Assembly: GCF_018474025.1 (NCBI RefSeq)
Contig: NZ_JAHCTA010000005.1
Coordinates: 124,001 to 188,000, forward strand
Reading direction: 5' to 3'
DNA length: 64,000 bases
From: Alteromonas oceanisediminis
Lineage (GTDB): Bacteria; Pseudomonadota; Gammaproteobacteria; Enterobacterales; Alteromonadaceae
In this document: one piece after another, positions 16,162-25,707 of the stretch
Layout of the letters: every line of letters starts with the position of its first letter
Position numbering within the stretch: the first letter of the stretch is position 1
The notes under the pieces: model-generated
Told to the model about the DNA's origin: nothing
Databases searched by the model: none
What the model saw: only the letters and a program-made list of their open reading frames with translations
Program-made: the position numbers and the translations under genes

Positions 16162-17276
16162 TCCTCAGCAGGCTTTGCGCCTGCTGTAGGCAGCGTTGGT
16201 GAATAACCCTCGGGTGGCTGTATGGCCTTTGCCAGTGAGCGTAACAAAATGCGCTCAATGTCGCGCTTTAACCCTTCAAAAAAGGCATTCTTCTCGACAA
16301 ACACAGTATCGAGAATGACGGGCTCTCCCGCCTGATACTCCGTCAAACGCTGTTCAAACTCCTCTAGCAGAGAGGCCTTTCTGGTTTCATCCAACTCGGC
16401 CTGTGCTAACAAGGTAATCGCTTGTTCCTGAGCCGCGACCGCTTGCGTGTAGTCGCCAGCAGCAGCATGTGCTGCGGCTAGTGTGTCAATATAGGTGTAA
16501 CGTTCAGCGTGTTCAGGATCATTAACGACTGAAGAAGCCAGTGACACTGCGTAATCAGGCTCAGTGAGCGGATTTCTATCGAGCGTCGCTAAAAACCATG
16601 CTGCGTTGTTGGTGGTTACTGGGAAGTTTGCGTTCGCATATTGCGCGAGCAGTTCACGTGCTTTATCAATATTTTTCCGGGTACCGAAGCCGTTAACATA
16701 CACAGTGACCATTTCAAAGGTGTTCACATAGGCTTGTGTTTGTTCAAAAGCATTTTCAAGCAGCCATGCCTGATTGGCATCACGCGGCAGAAGGTTCAGC
16801 TCAAGATAATATAGCGTGGCTAAATACGCTTGCGCACTGGCGACACGAATATTCGCAAGCTCACGTATTTGACGTTCGGCTTTGAGCTTGTCTTCATCGG
16901 ATTCGCCCAACAAAAACAGCACAATACTGCTTAACAGTTGTAGATTCCTATCGCGGTACGCTTGATGCTGTAGCCAGTCAAAGGCCGCTTGCCAGTCCTG
17001 AAACTCACCATCTTGGGTGTAGGCCCAGGCAATTTTTTTCTGTGCTGCAAATGAACCCTCTTCGGCAGCGGCTTGGCAGGTAGTGAAAGCATCTGTTGGC
17101 TGCGCAGAGGTCACTTCGTTGCAGCGCAATAGGCGTTCATCAAACGTGACGACTTTGGTTGGCGTTTGCACAGTCTCTTCGGTGTTTTGAAAAAAGTGCG
17201 AATAAAAAACCGAACCAATAATGACGATCATTATCAGCCAGATAATTCGAGAACCAAGGGTCATATTACTGTTCAA
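16158..17276 (-). CDS. membrane-anchored TPR/Sel1-like repeat protein
   Basis: The 372-residue product has one N-terminal membrane anchor (IIWLIMIVIIGSVFYSHFF) and then an alpha-helical repeat region. Units with alanine-rich helices recur, for example AFTTCQAAAEEGSFAAQKKIAWAY, ASAQAYLATLYYLELNLLPRDA and YTYIDTLAAAHAAAGDYTQA. This fits a TPR/Sel1 solenoid projecting into the periplasm, probably a protein-interaction scaffold. The C-terminal 70 residues are not repeat-like. I cannot name a specific family. It stands alone and overlaps the RND pump stop tail to tail. Confidence 0.65.
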   Translation of the reverse strand: MNSNMTLGSRIIWLIMIVIIGSVFYSHFFQNTEETVQTPTKVVTFDERLLRCNEVTSAQPTDAFTTCQAAAEEGSFAAQKKIAWAYTQDGEFQDWQAAFDWLQHQAYRDRNLQLLSSIVLFLLGESDEDKLKAERQIRELANIRVASAQAYLATLYYLELNLLPRDANQAWLLENAFEQTQAYVNTFEMVTVYVNGFGTRKNIDKARELLAQYANANFPVTTNNAAWFLATLDRNPLTEPDYAVSLASSVVNDPEHAERYTYIDTLAAAHAAAGDYTQAVAAQEQAITLLAQAELDETRKASLLEEFEQRLTEYQAGEPVILDTVFVEKNAFFEGLKRDIERILLRSLAKAIQPPEGYSPTLPTAGAKPAED

Positions 17277-17409
17277 TCCTGCCTGTGAATGCAGCCTTGA
17301 GTATGCGTCAAGCGCCGCATAACTTCAATCCATGTCGCTTTTGCTGCAACAAACAATGTCGCAGCAATCCTACTTTACACAAGGACGTTGTTGACGATTG
17401 CGCATGACG

Positions 17410-18729
17410 TTATCGCCATGCGCGCAGGGTATGTCCTTTGAAACCGTAAAACCAAATGAAGACGTAGCAGGGAACGAGCATCCAATACGCGGCTTGGCCC
17501 CCTATGGATTCAGCGAGACCTCCATAAATCAGCGGTAAAATTGCGCCACCGGCGATGCCCATGATCAATAACGCGGAACCTCTGGCTGTCAGTTTGCCTA
17601 AGCCATGTAAAGCCAGTGGCCATACTGCTGGCCAGACAATCGCGTTGGCAAAACCAAGCAGTGCAATGTAGGTAATGGTATCGGGTAACGTGGCGATGCC
17701 CGTCCATCCCCACACAAACTCAGACACCAAAGTCGACTCTGCGGATGAAAACACCACCAGAAGCGAAAGAATAATACCTAATAATGCTGATCCAGTGAGT
17801 GCCTGTGACTGTGATAGCAGCCGAGGGATAACCAATAAACCAACGATATAGCCAATCACCATGAACATCATTGTGTAGGAAGTGAGTGTGGTTGCGTTGG
17901 CAACGCCCAACTGAGACCCGAAAAGGCCGATGGTGTCACCGGCAATCACTTCTACGCCGACATAAATGAACAAGGTCATTACGCCGAGGATAAGTTGCGG
18001 GAATGCAAGAATTGACCGAGAATCGCCAGACTCAGCGTCTTCACTGAGATCGAGTTCGGGTAGCTTAGACACTTTTAATAGCCCACCAAGCAGGATCAGG
18101 CCAATCGCCATACCAAGATAGGGCGAGACTAAACCATCGGCCAAGGCACTGACCTGCTGCGCACGCTCAGCCTCGCCCATCTGTGCAACCGACTGAGCGG
18201 TAATTCCGGCGAAATCACCCAACACGAGTGCCGTAAATACGATAGGCGCGATCACACCAGCCGCCTTATTGAGCAAGCCCATAATCGAGATCCGCACGGC
18301 TGCTGTATCATGAGGGCCAATTTTAACGACATAGGGATTGGAGGCAGTTTGCAGAATGGTGAGCCCCGTACCCACCACAAATTGGGCAAACAGGAACAGC
18401 GCAAACGTTTGTCCGTAAGCGGCAGGTATAAACAGCAGGCAACCTGCTGAGATGATCAACAAGCCAAGCACCATCGCATTTTTGTAGCCGGTTTTGTCAA
18501 GAACCCATGACATGGGCAGCGCCATCACCGTATAGGCGATATAGAATGAAAAGGCGACCAGCAAAGCCTGAAACTCGGTGAGATCGCACACAATTTGTAA
18601 AAAAGGAATGAGCGCGCCATTAAGCCAGGTTATGAAGCCAAAGATGAAAAACAATGTGCCAATAATGACCATGGGCATAACTGCACTATTGCGAGGTGAT
18701 GATGTGAGGTGCGACGTGTCTGTTGTCAT
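17410..18729 (-). CDS. nagP: MFS N-acetylglucosamine permease (NagP-type, FHS family)
   Basis: The 439-residue, 12-helix transporter resembles the FucP/GluP branch of MFS: FFIFGFITWLNGALIPFLQ in TM1, SWVLDKTGYKNAM in the first loop and QTASNPYVVKIGP in TM4-5. In marine Alteromonadales and Xanthomonas the NagP permease of this branch imports GlcNAc across the inner membrane without phosphorylating it. A cytoplasmic kinase is then required, and nagK is present in the same operon. It is the last gene of hex-nagK-nagB2-nagA-nagP, overlapping nagA by four bases. A GCGCATG/CATGCGC hairpin (17400-17423) spans its stop. Substrate is inferred from operon context. Confidence 0.85.
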   Translation of the reverse strand: MTTDTSHLTSSPRNSAVMPMVIIGTLFFIFGFITWLNGALIPFLQIVCDLTEFQALLVAFSFYIAYTVMALPMSWVLDKTGYKNAMVLGLLIISAGCLLFIPAAYGQTFALFLFAQFVVGTGLTILQTASNPYVVKIGPHDTAAVRISIMGLLNKAAGVIAPIVFTALVLGDFAGITAQSVAQMGEAERAQQVSALADGLVSPYLGMAIGLILLGGLLKVSKLPELDLSEDAESGDSRSILAFPQLILGVMTLFIYVGVEVIAGDTIGLFGSQLGVANATTLTSYTMMFMVIGYIVGLLVIPRLLSQSQALTGSALLGIILSLLVVFSSAESTLVSEFVWGWTGIATLPDTITYIALLGFANAIVWPAVWPLALHGLGKLTARGSALLIMGIAGGAILPLIYGGLAESIGGQAAYWMLVPCYVFIWFYGFKGHTLRAWR

Positions 18730-19871
18730 AATGATGCCTTTGTAATGGTTGGCGAAACGACCTTGCCATATTGAACAACCTGTTCAATATCGAGCTGTTC
18801 ATTTAACGAGAGAATATTCGCTTGGTAGCTAATATCAATTTTACCCATAACGTGATTGAGGCCGAGCAAAGTCGCTGGCGTCAGTGTCGCCATTTGAATC
18901 GCATCGGTGAGTGGCGTGGCACATAAACTAACGGTGTTCTTGACTGCATCGCGCATCGTCAGGCAGGAACCCGCCAAAGTGCCATCAGGTGTGGTTAATT
19001 TATCGTTGTCGCGGCGTATCTCTGTGTCAAAGAATGGCATGTGTGATTCTGAGGTTGCCGCCAGCGCCATCGCATCTGTTACCAATGCTATTTTATTCAC
19101 ACCCTTGGCACGGATTGCAACTCGACAGCAGGTTTGACTGACATGATGTCCATCGACGATAAGACCGGCAAACGATTGTTCGCTCGCCAATGCGGTGCCG
19201 ACCATGCCGGGTTCACGAGACTGCATCGGCGACATCGCATTGTATAAATGAGTAAAGCCAACCGCGCCAGCATCCAAGGCGGCTTCCACGTCATTGGCCG
19301 GCGCGTTGGAATGGCCTAAAAATACCACGATACCGTCTTGTGTCATTTCGCGTATGATTTGGGGGGCAACTTGTTCCGGTGCAACGGTCACCATGACTTT
19401 GCCTAAATTAGACTGGCGCAATAATGCCAGCTCTTGCTCAACGGGGCGGCGCAAGTGATGGGCTGAATGAACACCCTTGCGCGCTTCACTCAGCCAAGGG
19501 CCCTCAAAATGAGCACCCACAATCCCCAGAGACAGGTCGCGGCGCGCTTCAGCAATACCGTCAGCGGCCAGTTGCATGGTTTCAAAGCAGTCGGTGATCA
19601 GTGTGGGTAACATCGCGGTTGTACCATACTGCTGATGAGCTTTGAAAATACGGCTGACACCTTCAGCCGAGGGCATTTGGTTAAGCAGAACACCGCCTCC
19701 CCCATTAACCTGAATGTCAATGTAACCGGGTACTGCCATGTTGCCTTGAAAAGACGGGGAGTCACCTGCTTGAGTCGGATGAATATCAGCGATTTTACCG
19801 TCTTTTACGCTAATCGTGTGGTCGTATAACCAGCCGAGTGGTGTGTGAATTTTTTTAAAGGCAAGCTTCAT
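18726..19871 (-). CDS. nagA: N-acetylglucosamine-6-phosphate deacetylase
   Basis: The 381-residue amidohydrolase converts GlcNAc-6-P to glucosamine-6-P and acetate. Visible family features are VPGYIDIQVNGGGG, the metal glutamate in GAHFEGPWLSEARKGVH, FLGHSNA and VGFTHLYNAMSPM (metal histidines), and the catalytic aspartate in LVTDAMA. The length is normal. It overlaps the deaminase gene upstream and nagP downstream by four bases each (ATGA), so the operon is translated as a coupled unit. Confidence 0.95.
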   Translation of the reverse strand: MKLAFKKIHTPLGWLYDHTISVKDGKIADIHPTQAGDSPSFQGNMAVPGYIDIQVNGGGGVLLNQMPSAEGVSRIFKAHQQYGTTAMLPTLITDCFETMQLAADGIAEARRDLSLGIVGAHFEGPWLSEARKGVHSAHHLRRPVEQELALLRQSNLGKVMVTVAPEQVAPQIIREMTQDGIVVFLGHSNAPANDVEAALDAGAVGFTHLYNAMSPMQSREPGMVGTALASEQSFAGLIVDGHHVSQTCCRVAIRAKGVNKIALVTDAMALAATSESHMPFFDTEIRRDNDKLTTPDGTLAGSCLTMRDAVKNTVSLCATPLTDAIQMATLTPATLLGLNHVMGKIDISYQANILSLNEQLDIEQVVQYGKVVSPTITKASL

Positions 19872-20866
19872 CGGGTTTCCGTTACTTTTTTAAGTCCAAC
19901 GGGCTCATCAGGGTCGAGGCCACGCGCTATTGCAATATGTTCGATATCAAGATAGAAGCGCTGCATGATCAGCAGTGGGTGAAGTCTGGGATGTAATTCC
20001 TTATCAACTGACATGGAAAGCACTTTGCCGCCGCGCTGCGCTACATTGACGATTTGATCATTGTGTGACGATAGACTCTCATCGTCTACTGCAATATTTA
20101 ACACACACAGTTTTTTATGTACCAAAGTAACCGGCCCATGTAAAAACTCAGCACTGCTAAATGCTTCGGCATGAATGCCGAGAACTTCCTTCAATTTTAG
20201 GGCAACTTCTCGTGCTATCGCGTAGCCAAAGCCTCGACCTAGTACAACACAATGAGTTACACCGGCTAAATCGTCCGACAGCAATCGGGCTGCCTGTTGT
20301 TGAACCGTTCGCAAAGTGCTAGGTAGTAGGGCAAGTGCATCCTGTAAGGTGCCATCCTGCTGCCACATGGCATATAACTGACATAAGCTGGAGAGTGTCG
20401 CAAGGTAACTTTTGGTGGCCGCAACCGCTTTCTCTTCACCCGCGTGCAGCGGCACAACTTGATCAACCAGTTCAGCCAGTGGCGAGCTGGTATCATTCAC
20501 CAGCGCGACCGTGTAGGCTCCACCTTGTTTAGCCAGCCGAGTCTGGTGCAATATATCAGGGCTTTTACCGGACTGTGAAACCGCAATGGCTAAACATCCG
20601 TCTAGCTTTAAGGTTGAATTGAACACGCCTGCTACCGACGGCGCAGCGGCAATAACTGGAATGCCACAACCCACTTCAAATAAATATTTAGCAAACACGC
20701 CTGCATGATCGGAAGTGCCGCGGCCAATCATCATAATGGTGCGCGGTGGTGACTCGCGTAGTTCTTCGCAAAGTGTATCGAATAGTGCTTGGTTCTGACG
20801 AAGTTGTGTTTCAATGACGTCTGCACTTTGGCGCGCTTCAATGGCCATGAGGCTAGAGGATGTCAT
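19868..20866 (-). CDS. nagB-II: glucosamine-6-phosphate deaminase, SIS-domain type (NagB-II)
   Basis: The 332-residue protein carries two SIS sugar-isomerase domains (MIGRGTSDHAGVFAKYLFE with SQSGKSPDILHQT, and VLGRGFGYAIAREVALKLKE). There is no glutamine amidotransferase domain, which separates it from GlmS. The C-terminal half keeps the GlmS-like SSAEFLHGPV. It is the non-orthologous replacement for NagB known from Shewanella and other marine Gammaproteobacteria. It releases ammonia from glucosamine-6-P to give fructose-6-P. Position between nagK and nagA supports this over an AgaS or GlmS role. Confidence 0.9.
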   Translation of the reverse strand: MTSSSLMAIEARQSADVIETQLRQNQALFDTLCEELRESPPRTIMMIGRGTSDHAGVFAKYLFEVGCGIPVIAAAPSVAGVFNSTLKLDGCLAIAVSQSGKSPDILHQTRLAKQGGAYTVALVNDTSSPLAELVDQVVPLHAGEEKAVAATKSYLATLSSLCQLYAMWQQDGTLQDALALLPSTLRTVQQQAARLLSDDLAGVTHCVVLGRGFGYAIAREVALKLKEVLGIHAEAFSSAEFLHGPVTLVHKKLCVLNIAVDDESLSSHNDQIVNVAQRGGKVLSMSVDKELHPRLHPLLIMQRFYLDIEHIAIARGLDPDEPVGLKKVTETR

Positions 20867-21777
20867 ACTGATTTTTCCTTCATGTTGTGTTGCTTAGTCT
20901 GGTAGAAATAAGCGCCCCATTCCGGGCCCTTGCGTGCTGCGACGATTCGTTCACGAACCGAGCTTGATAGCCAGCGCGAGATCGGTTGGGCAACACCTCC
21001 CACCAGCACTAGATCCCCATCGCTTTGACTGATAGCTTCCTGCGCAATGGTCGACAGGTAGTCTGCCCCATCACGCACAATTTTGAGCGCTTGCGGATCG
21101 CCATCAATAGCGCACTGTAAAACAAGCGGTGCGAGTTGCGCGAATGTTGAAGGCATGGCGCTATTGAAGCGCTCAACCAGCGCCAGCGGCGAGTGAGTGG
21201 CGAAACGTTTACACACTTGTTCGCTGAGCACATTTAAGGGCGCGGCCTTATCCAAGGTTTCAAGCGTAAGTGTAAGTGCTTGCTTACCTAGCCATGCTCC
21301 GCTGCCTTTATCGCCCAATAAGAATCCGTGTCCGCCGATCTGCGTCAAGGTCTCATCTTTTAGTGCCGCCGCACAGGAACCTGTGCCAACAATTAATACG
21401 GCCCCATCTGCACCCGCATGTGCGCCAAGAAGCGCGGTATGCAAATCAGAAGTAAAACTAAAACATTTAAACGGATGCCGCCACTCATTTAGTTGCAGCC
21501 GTGCTTCTGATAAATTCGCGCCAGCAAGGCCGGCGCTAACGTGCAAGTCCTCACAGTGCAGCGAGCTGCCTGCGTCTGAATTTTGGATGGCATCGTGCAC
21601 GGCGTCGACCATCGCGTGAAGCGCCCGGATACCGTAGCGGGCAACGTTGGCTGGGCCAGCCAGCCCGGTGCCCACCACCTGTTGTTTGTGATTGAACATA
21701 ACGGCGCGGCATTTAGTGCCTCCACCATCAATGCCGACATAGTAAGGTTGTTGATCTTGTTTCATTGCAACACTCAT
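20863..21777 (-). CDS. nagK: N-acetylglucosamine kinase, BadF/BadG-type ATPase family
   Basis: The 304-residue ASKHA-fold kinase shows the phosphate-1 motif YYVGIDGGGTKCRAVMFN, phosphate-2 VLIVGTGSCAAAL, the GGHGFLLGDKGSGAWLG loop and the adenosine motif LVLVGGVAQPI. It phosphorylates GlcNAc delivered by the MFS permease. The start at ATG 21777 directly abuts the hex stop (TAA then ATG); an internal ATG at 21765 is also possible. The gene overlaps the deaminase by four bases. Confidence 0.9.
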   Translation of the reverse strand: MSVAMKQDQQPYYVGIDGGGTKCRAVMFNHKQQVVGTGLAGPANVARYGIRALHAMVDAVHDAIQNSDAGSSLHCEDLHVSAGLAGANLSEARLQLNEWRHPFKCFSFTSDLHTALLGAHAGADGAVLIVGTGSCAAALKDETLTQIGGHGFLLGDKGSGAWLGKQALTLTLETLDKAAPLNVLSEQVCKRFATHSPLALVERFNSAMPSTFAQLAPLVLQCAIDGDPQALKIVRDGADYLSTIAQEAISQSDGDLVLVGGVAQPISRWLSSSVRERIVAARKGPEWGAYFYQTKQHNMKEKSV

Positions 21778-24348
21778 TTAGCAGCGTCCATGTGCGGAAG
21801 ACAAGCACGAGACGGCACTGACGCGTGTGGAGTCCGGTAAGCGAGTTCGAAACTTATCGCCGGTTTCTAATGTAGTGGTGGCTTTGACTGGTTGCCACGT
21901 CGATTTTGCGCGTTGATATTCGATAATCAAATCTGGGTATAGCGAATTCACTTGAACACCTTCGGGTGTTTTGAATACGCCCGGCGGCGGTAAGCGAAAA
22001 TTAATTCCCAGTTGTTCAAGTTGCGGTAAATGGTAACGAACAACTTGGGCGGCGAAGTTTCGCCATGCGCTTCGCTGAGCGGATGTGACAGCACTGAGCT
22101 TATCTGCGGCGGTTTCGGCAGTGATTTGCTGTGCAGCGTCGGTCCAGGCGGGTTTGTGCCACGCGCGCTCAGCCAATGCATAAAGGCGAGGATAAACCAT
22201 ATAACCCAGCGACTCAGGCGTGCGCACAACCTCACTCCACAACTGGCCTTGTATGCCATGAGGCGCTGTTGTTGCCTGCTTTCCCGTGCTTACCGCTGAC
22301 GGGTTCTCCGGCGTTTCGAAGGGATGACCCATGCGGTTTTTCCATAACCAGCGATGCACTGACAAAGCCTCTGGTGTAAATTGGAAGACTTTAAACGTGT
22401 CGGTGTTTTTCGACGCCCAATAGTAACCAGGCTCCAGCGGATGGTTTGCATACGGAAAATCGAAGTAAAGTACGTCAGGGAACGCATACACTATTTTTGC
22501 CGGTGACTCGACCCAGTCCTGTGCAGTTTGATCACCTCCAGAGGCGAGTGTTTGCCAAAAGGTGACCAGCATATTGTCACTACGCTGTTCCGCCGGAACG
22601 GTGCTCATACCGTCACTCCAGCCGGCAAGCGTCAAACCTTTATCCTGCGTCATCAAGTACACCCGGCGAACAAACAAACCAAGGATGTCGTGAACATCTT
22701 TTTGACTAAGTTCCCGTTCAAACGCCTTGCGGCAGGCGGGTGATTCAACCCAGGCGCCAGCGGTCTCATCTGCGCCCATATGGAATGTTTTCAGCGTCAC
22801 GCCAGCGCGATGATGAGTGTCGATTAATGAGTCGAGTACGGTATCAACAAAGGCATAACTCCGCTCAATACACGGGTTCATGGTGTTGTCGTTGTAATAC
22901 TGAATTGAGCTATATTCTGTGGTGTCCGCAGAATCAGTCAGGCGCAGGTCAACGTAATCAGTTTCAGCATTGTGTTGATGCGCGTCATAACGTGCCTGCA
23001 TGCTCATGATAGCAGCACGCGAGTGCCCGGGCATGTCGAAGGAGGGGATCACCTCGACATGTCGAGATGCGGCATACTGCAACAGCTCAATGTAATCTTG
23101 CTGAGAGAGAAAACCGTTTACACTGGTGTCTCTTGATGGGCCCGCACCCAACTGCGGTTGTAGGCACTGGCTTTCATCAGCACAGCGGAAACCACCGATT
23201 TCAGTGAGTTCAGGTAGTTCAGGAATCGCCACTCGCCATCCTTCATCATCAGCAAAATGCAGGTGAAGCTTGTTGAGTTTGCCGCGGTACATCTCATTGA
23301 CCACATCGAATATGGCTTGTTTGCCCGGAAAGTTTCGCGCGATATCGAGGTGCATTCCACGATACTCGTAGGCAGGGCCATCTTCAATTTGTCCGATGGG
23401 GAGTGTTGCCGTTTCAGAATCGTATAATTGCACCAAGCTTAACAGCGCATAATCGCTACCCACATTATCCCCACTGTGTATCACAATACGGTCCTGCTCA
23501 ATACTTAAACGGTAGTGACCCGACGGCAGTGATGTTGATTGAAATTGAAGTCGCAAACCGTTATCAGACAGGGTGAGTTGGGCTTGTTTCATAAACGCTT
23601 TGGCAGCGCCTAAACCACGGGCAGAGACTTCATCCTCCAGTGTGATACCGTTTGGAAGCGTAACTCGCTGGCCGGTGAATACGCTGCTCAGCGGCTGCGG
23701 GATGATTCGGGGGCTATCAGGATGAGCAATGTCGGCTTGGTCAGGCTGCACTATGCGTTGATAATGCGTATAGAGCCATTCAGCATTGGCAATGGGTAAT
23801 ACATCATTCGGCCCCCGTTTGAATTGATCAGCGCTGTTCCAATGACCTGCATGAGATGCATAATTGACTCCCGTTGATGGGTCAACCACTGCTGCGGTGC
23901 TACTCACCAAAACGGCTTCAAGGCCTTTGGCAGTGACATACATATTGGGCACGACATCGCTTCGCGAAGCATGCCAAAAGGGGATATACAGGGTACCTGT
24001 AATGGTTTGACCCGCAATCATATCTTGATTGATGCGCAGCCGGTGTAAGTCGCCATTAACGTGTTCCACCGTAAAATGCTCTGCATCAACGCCGGCGATG
24101 GGTGACAGATGGCTGAAAATTAATTGCCAATGTGTGGATATAGGTTGCTCGAAGGTGATCGTCAACTCAGCACTGAAACACTCGCCGAGTGAATAGCGTG
24201 CGCAGTCTGAGGTTTCAAAGTTGCTCTGAACTTGATAACTGACCTCAAGGGTCTCAGCCAAAGAAGCCAATTTTTCCTGACTGAGATGATCAGCGACTGA
24301 TCCTGTAGAAAAGAGCGCGATACAAATCGCGAGCATAACGTTACGCAT
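21778..24348 (-). CDS. hex: beta-N-acetylhexosaminidase, GH20
   Basis: The 856-residue exported enzyme has a signal peptide (MRNVMLAICIALFSTGSVA). A chitobiase/HEX N-terminal carbohydrate-binding domain spans about residues 25-180 and a GH20b domain about 200-320. The GH20 barrel carries the catalytic pair Asp527-Glu528 (HMGADETAGAW), and a short beta-domain closes the protein, ending in a Cys-rich tail (SCLSSAHGRC). It removes GlcNAc from chito-oligosaccharides, probably in the periplasm. It is the first gene of the nag operon; a NagR-like palindrome lies 32 bases upstream of its start. No chitinase is seen in the window, so it probably acts on imported oligomers. Confidence 0.93.
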   Translation of the reverse strand: MRNVMLAICIALFSTGSVADHLSQEKLASLAETLEVSYQVQSNFETSDCARYSLGECFSAELTITFEQPISTHWQLIFSHLSPIAGVDAEHFTVEHVNGDLHRLRINQDMIAGQTITGTLYIPFWHASRSDVVPNMYVTAKGLEAVLVSSTAAVVDPSTGVNYASHAGHWNSADQFKRGPNDVLPIANAEWLYTHYQRIVQPDQADIAHPDSPRIIPQPLSSVFTGQRVTLPNGITLEDEVSARGLGAAKAFMKQAQLTLSDNGLRLQFQSTSLPSGHYRLSIEQDRIVIHSGDNVGSDYALLSLVQLYDSETATLPIGQIEDGPAYEYRGMHLDIARNFPGKQAIFDVVNEMYRGKLNKLHLHFADDEGWRVAIPELPELTEIGGFRCADESQCLQPQLGAGPSRDTSVNGFLSQQDYIELLQYAASRHVEVIPSFDMPGHSRAAIMSMQARYDAHQHNAETDYVDLRLTDSADTTEYSSIQYYNDNTMNPCIERSYAFVDTVLDSLIDTHHRAGVTLKTFHMGADETAGAWVESPACRKAFERELSQKDVHDILGLFVRRVYLMTQDKGLTLAGWSDGMSTVPAEQRSDNMLVTFWQTLASGGDQTAQDWVESPAKIVYAFPDVLYFDFPYANHPLEPGYYWASKNTDTFKVFQFTPEALSVHRWLWKNRMGHPFETPENPSAVSTGKQATTAPHGIQGQLWSEVVRTPESLGYMVYPRLYALAERAWHKPAWTDAAQQITAETAADKLSAVTSAQRSAWRNFAAQVVRYHLPQLEQLGINFRLPPPGVFKTPEGVQVNSLYPDLIIEYQRAKSTWQPVKATTTLETGDKFRTRLPDSTRVSAVSCLSSAHGRC

Positions 24349-24379
24349 AGCCTGGCATCCTTCGAAAACGAATAAATTT

Positions 24380-24393
24380 TGATAGCGCTGTCA
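24380..24393. promoter_or_regulatory. NagR-type operator 1
   Basis: TGATAGCGCTGTCA is a 14-base near-palindrome 32 bases upstream of the hex start. It is one of four related sites in the locus and is placed to block the hex operon promoter. Confidence 0.7.
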
Positions 24394-24487
24394 TCTAATG
24401 TGTAGCGGGCGCCTCTTTTAAGGGGCCATGCTTAACGTGAGTTTCAGGTTCGTGCGAACGAATGTAAACCCATAACTCTGCAAATAT

Positions 24488-24501
24488 TGACAACGCTGTC
24501 A
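24488..24501. promoter_or_regulatory. NagR-type operator 2
   Basis: TGACAACGCTGTCA, 168 bases before the regulator start. It overlaps a TTGACA hexamer (24487-24492) that could be a -35 element on the plus strand. Its partner site is at 24380; together they may allow looping or separate control of the divergent units. Confidence 0.7.
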
Positions 24502-24668
24502 TCAAAATAACTTTACAACACCGGTGTACTTCATGCAAACTTTTATTAACAATTCGTTTTTAGTCTGATTAGATAAGCACTTAGCTTGTTAGCATCTGGC
24601 TCTTGGTTCTTTACTATTAGGTTTTCACTACTCATTATGTCCAGCGTTATTCAGCCAAGGAAATCCGT

Positions 24669-25703
24669 TTGAAGACAACAATTAAAGACGTCGCAAAGCT
24701 TGCTGGCGTTTCTTTCAAAACGGTATCGCGCGTTATTAATAACGAACCTTCCGTCAAATTAGAGACTATCGAAAAGGTCAATCAGGCCATTGCGCAGTTG
24801 CAGTATCAGCCGAATACAGCTGCTCGCAATCTGGCGGGCACAAAAAGCTATGCGATTGGTTATGTGTACGATAACCCGAATGCTTACTACATCATTAATA
24901 TGCAAAATGGCATACTCAAAGCCTGTCAGGAAAAAGGCTATGAACTCATCATTCACCCCTGTAATGCCCAAAGCCTGTCAGTCACCGAAGAGCTGATGCG
25001 CATGAGTCAACGCTCTCAGTTGGCAGGGTTAGTGCTTTCTCCACCACTATCTGAAATGGCACCGGTCATGGATGCATTAGATGCAGTGAGTATTCCTTAT
25101 GTGAGAATCGTTTCTGGCAGTGCAACGAAGCGAAATCATCGCCCTTGTGTCTTTGTTCATGATAGAGACGCGGCGCGTAATATTGTGGCGCACATGGTGT
25201 CGTTAGGGCACAAGCGCATCGGCTTTATCTCTGGAGACAAGGGGCACCGCTCAACCGAAGAACGAAAACAAGGTTTTCGTGAGGCATTGGCCGAAAGCGG
25301 TATCGCTTACGACACCAAGTTGGAGATTGATGGGACTTACTCTTTCGAAAGTGGCGTAAAAGGACTGAATAAGCTTTTTGAAAGTGAGCACCCACCAACC
25401 GCTATTTTCGCGTGTAACGATGAGATTGCCTCGGGTGCGCTGTTTGCGGCGCGATTAAATGGTATCGACGTGCCGAGTCAACTGGCCATCGCGGGGTTTG
25501 AAAACAGCCCCTTCTCGCGGCAAACTTGGCCTAAGCTTACCACTGCCGCACAGCCTACTGATCAAATTGCGCGCCAAGCGGCAGAGCTTCTGATCAGTGA
25601 AATTCAAAAAGAACGCTCAGGTAAGCAGCGTTCAGAGCCCGTTTCTCACGTGCATTTCCATCCTGAATTAGTTGTACGCGAGTCAACATTCTTGCCGGAG
25701 TAA
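24669..25703 (+). CDS. nagR: LacI-family regulator of the GlcNAc locus (NagR-like)
   Basis: The 344-residue repressor starts at TTG 24669, with AAGGA eight bases upstream. The HTH (TIKDVAKLAGVSFKTVSRVINNE) and hinge (YQPNTAARNLAG) begin the protein. A periplasmic-binding-protein-like effector domain follows (AIGYVYDNPN, HMVSLGHKRIGFISG, TAIFACNDEIASGAL, AIAGFENS). It is divergent from the hex operon and co-directional with the adjacent halogenase-like gene, whose ATG lies five bases after its stop. The four palindromes are its probable targets. In related bacteria the inducer of NagR is GlcNAc or its 6-phosphate; here this is inference. Confidence 0.85.
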   Translation: MKTTIKDVAKLAGVSFKTVSRVINNEPSVKLETIEKVNQAIAQLQYQPNTAARNLAGTKSYAIGYVYDNPNAYYIINMQNGILKACQEKGYELIIHPCNAQSLSVTEELMRMSQRSQLAGLVLSPPLSEMAPVMDALDAVSIPYVRIVSGSATKRNHRPCVFVHDRDAARNIVAHMVSLGHKRIGFISGDKGHRSTEERKQGFREALAESGIAYDTKLEIDGTYSFESGVKGLNKLFESEHPPTAIFACNDEIASGALFAARLNGIDVPSQLAIAGFENSPFSRQTWPKLTTAAQPTDQIARQAAELLISEIQKERSGKQRSEPVSHVHFHPELVVRESTFLPE

Positions 25704-25707
25704 ATGT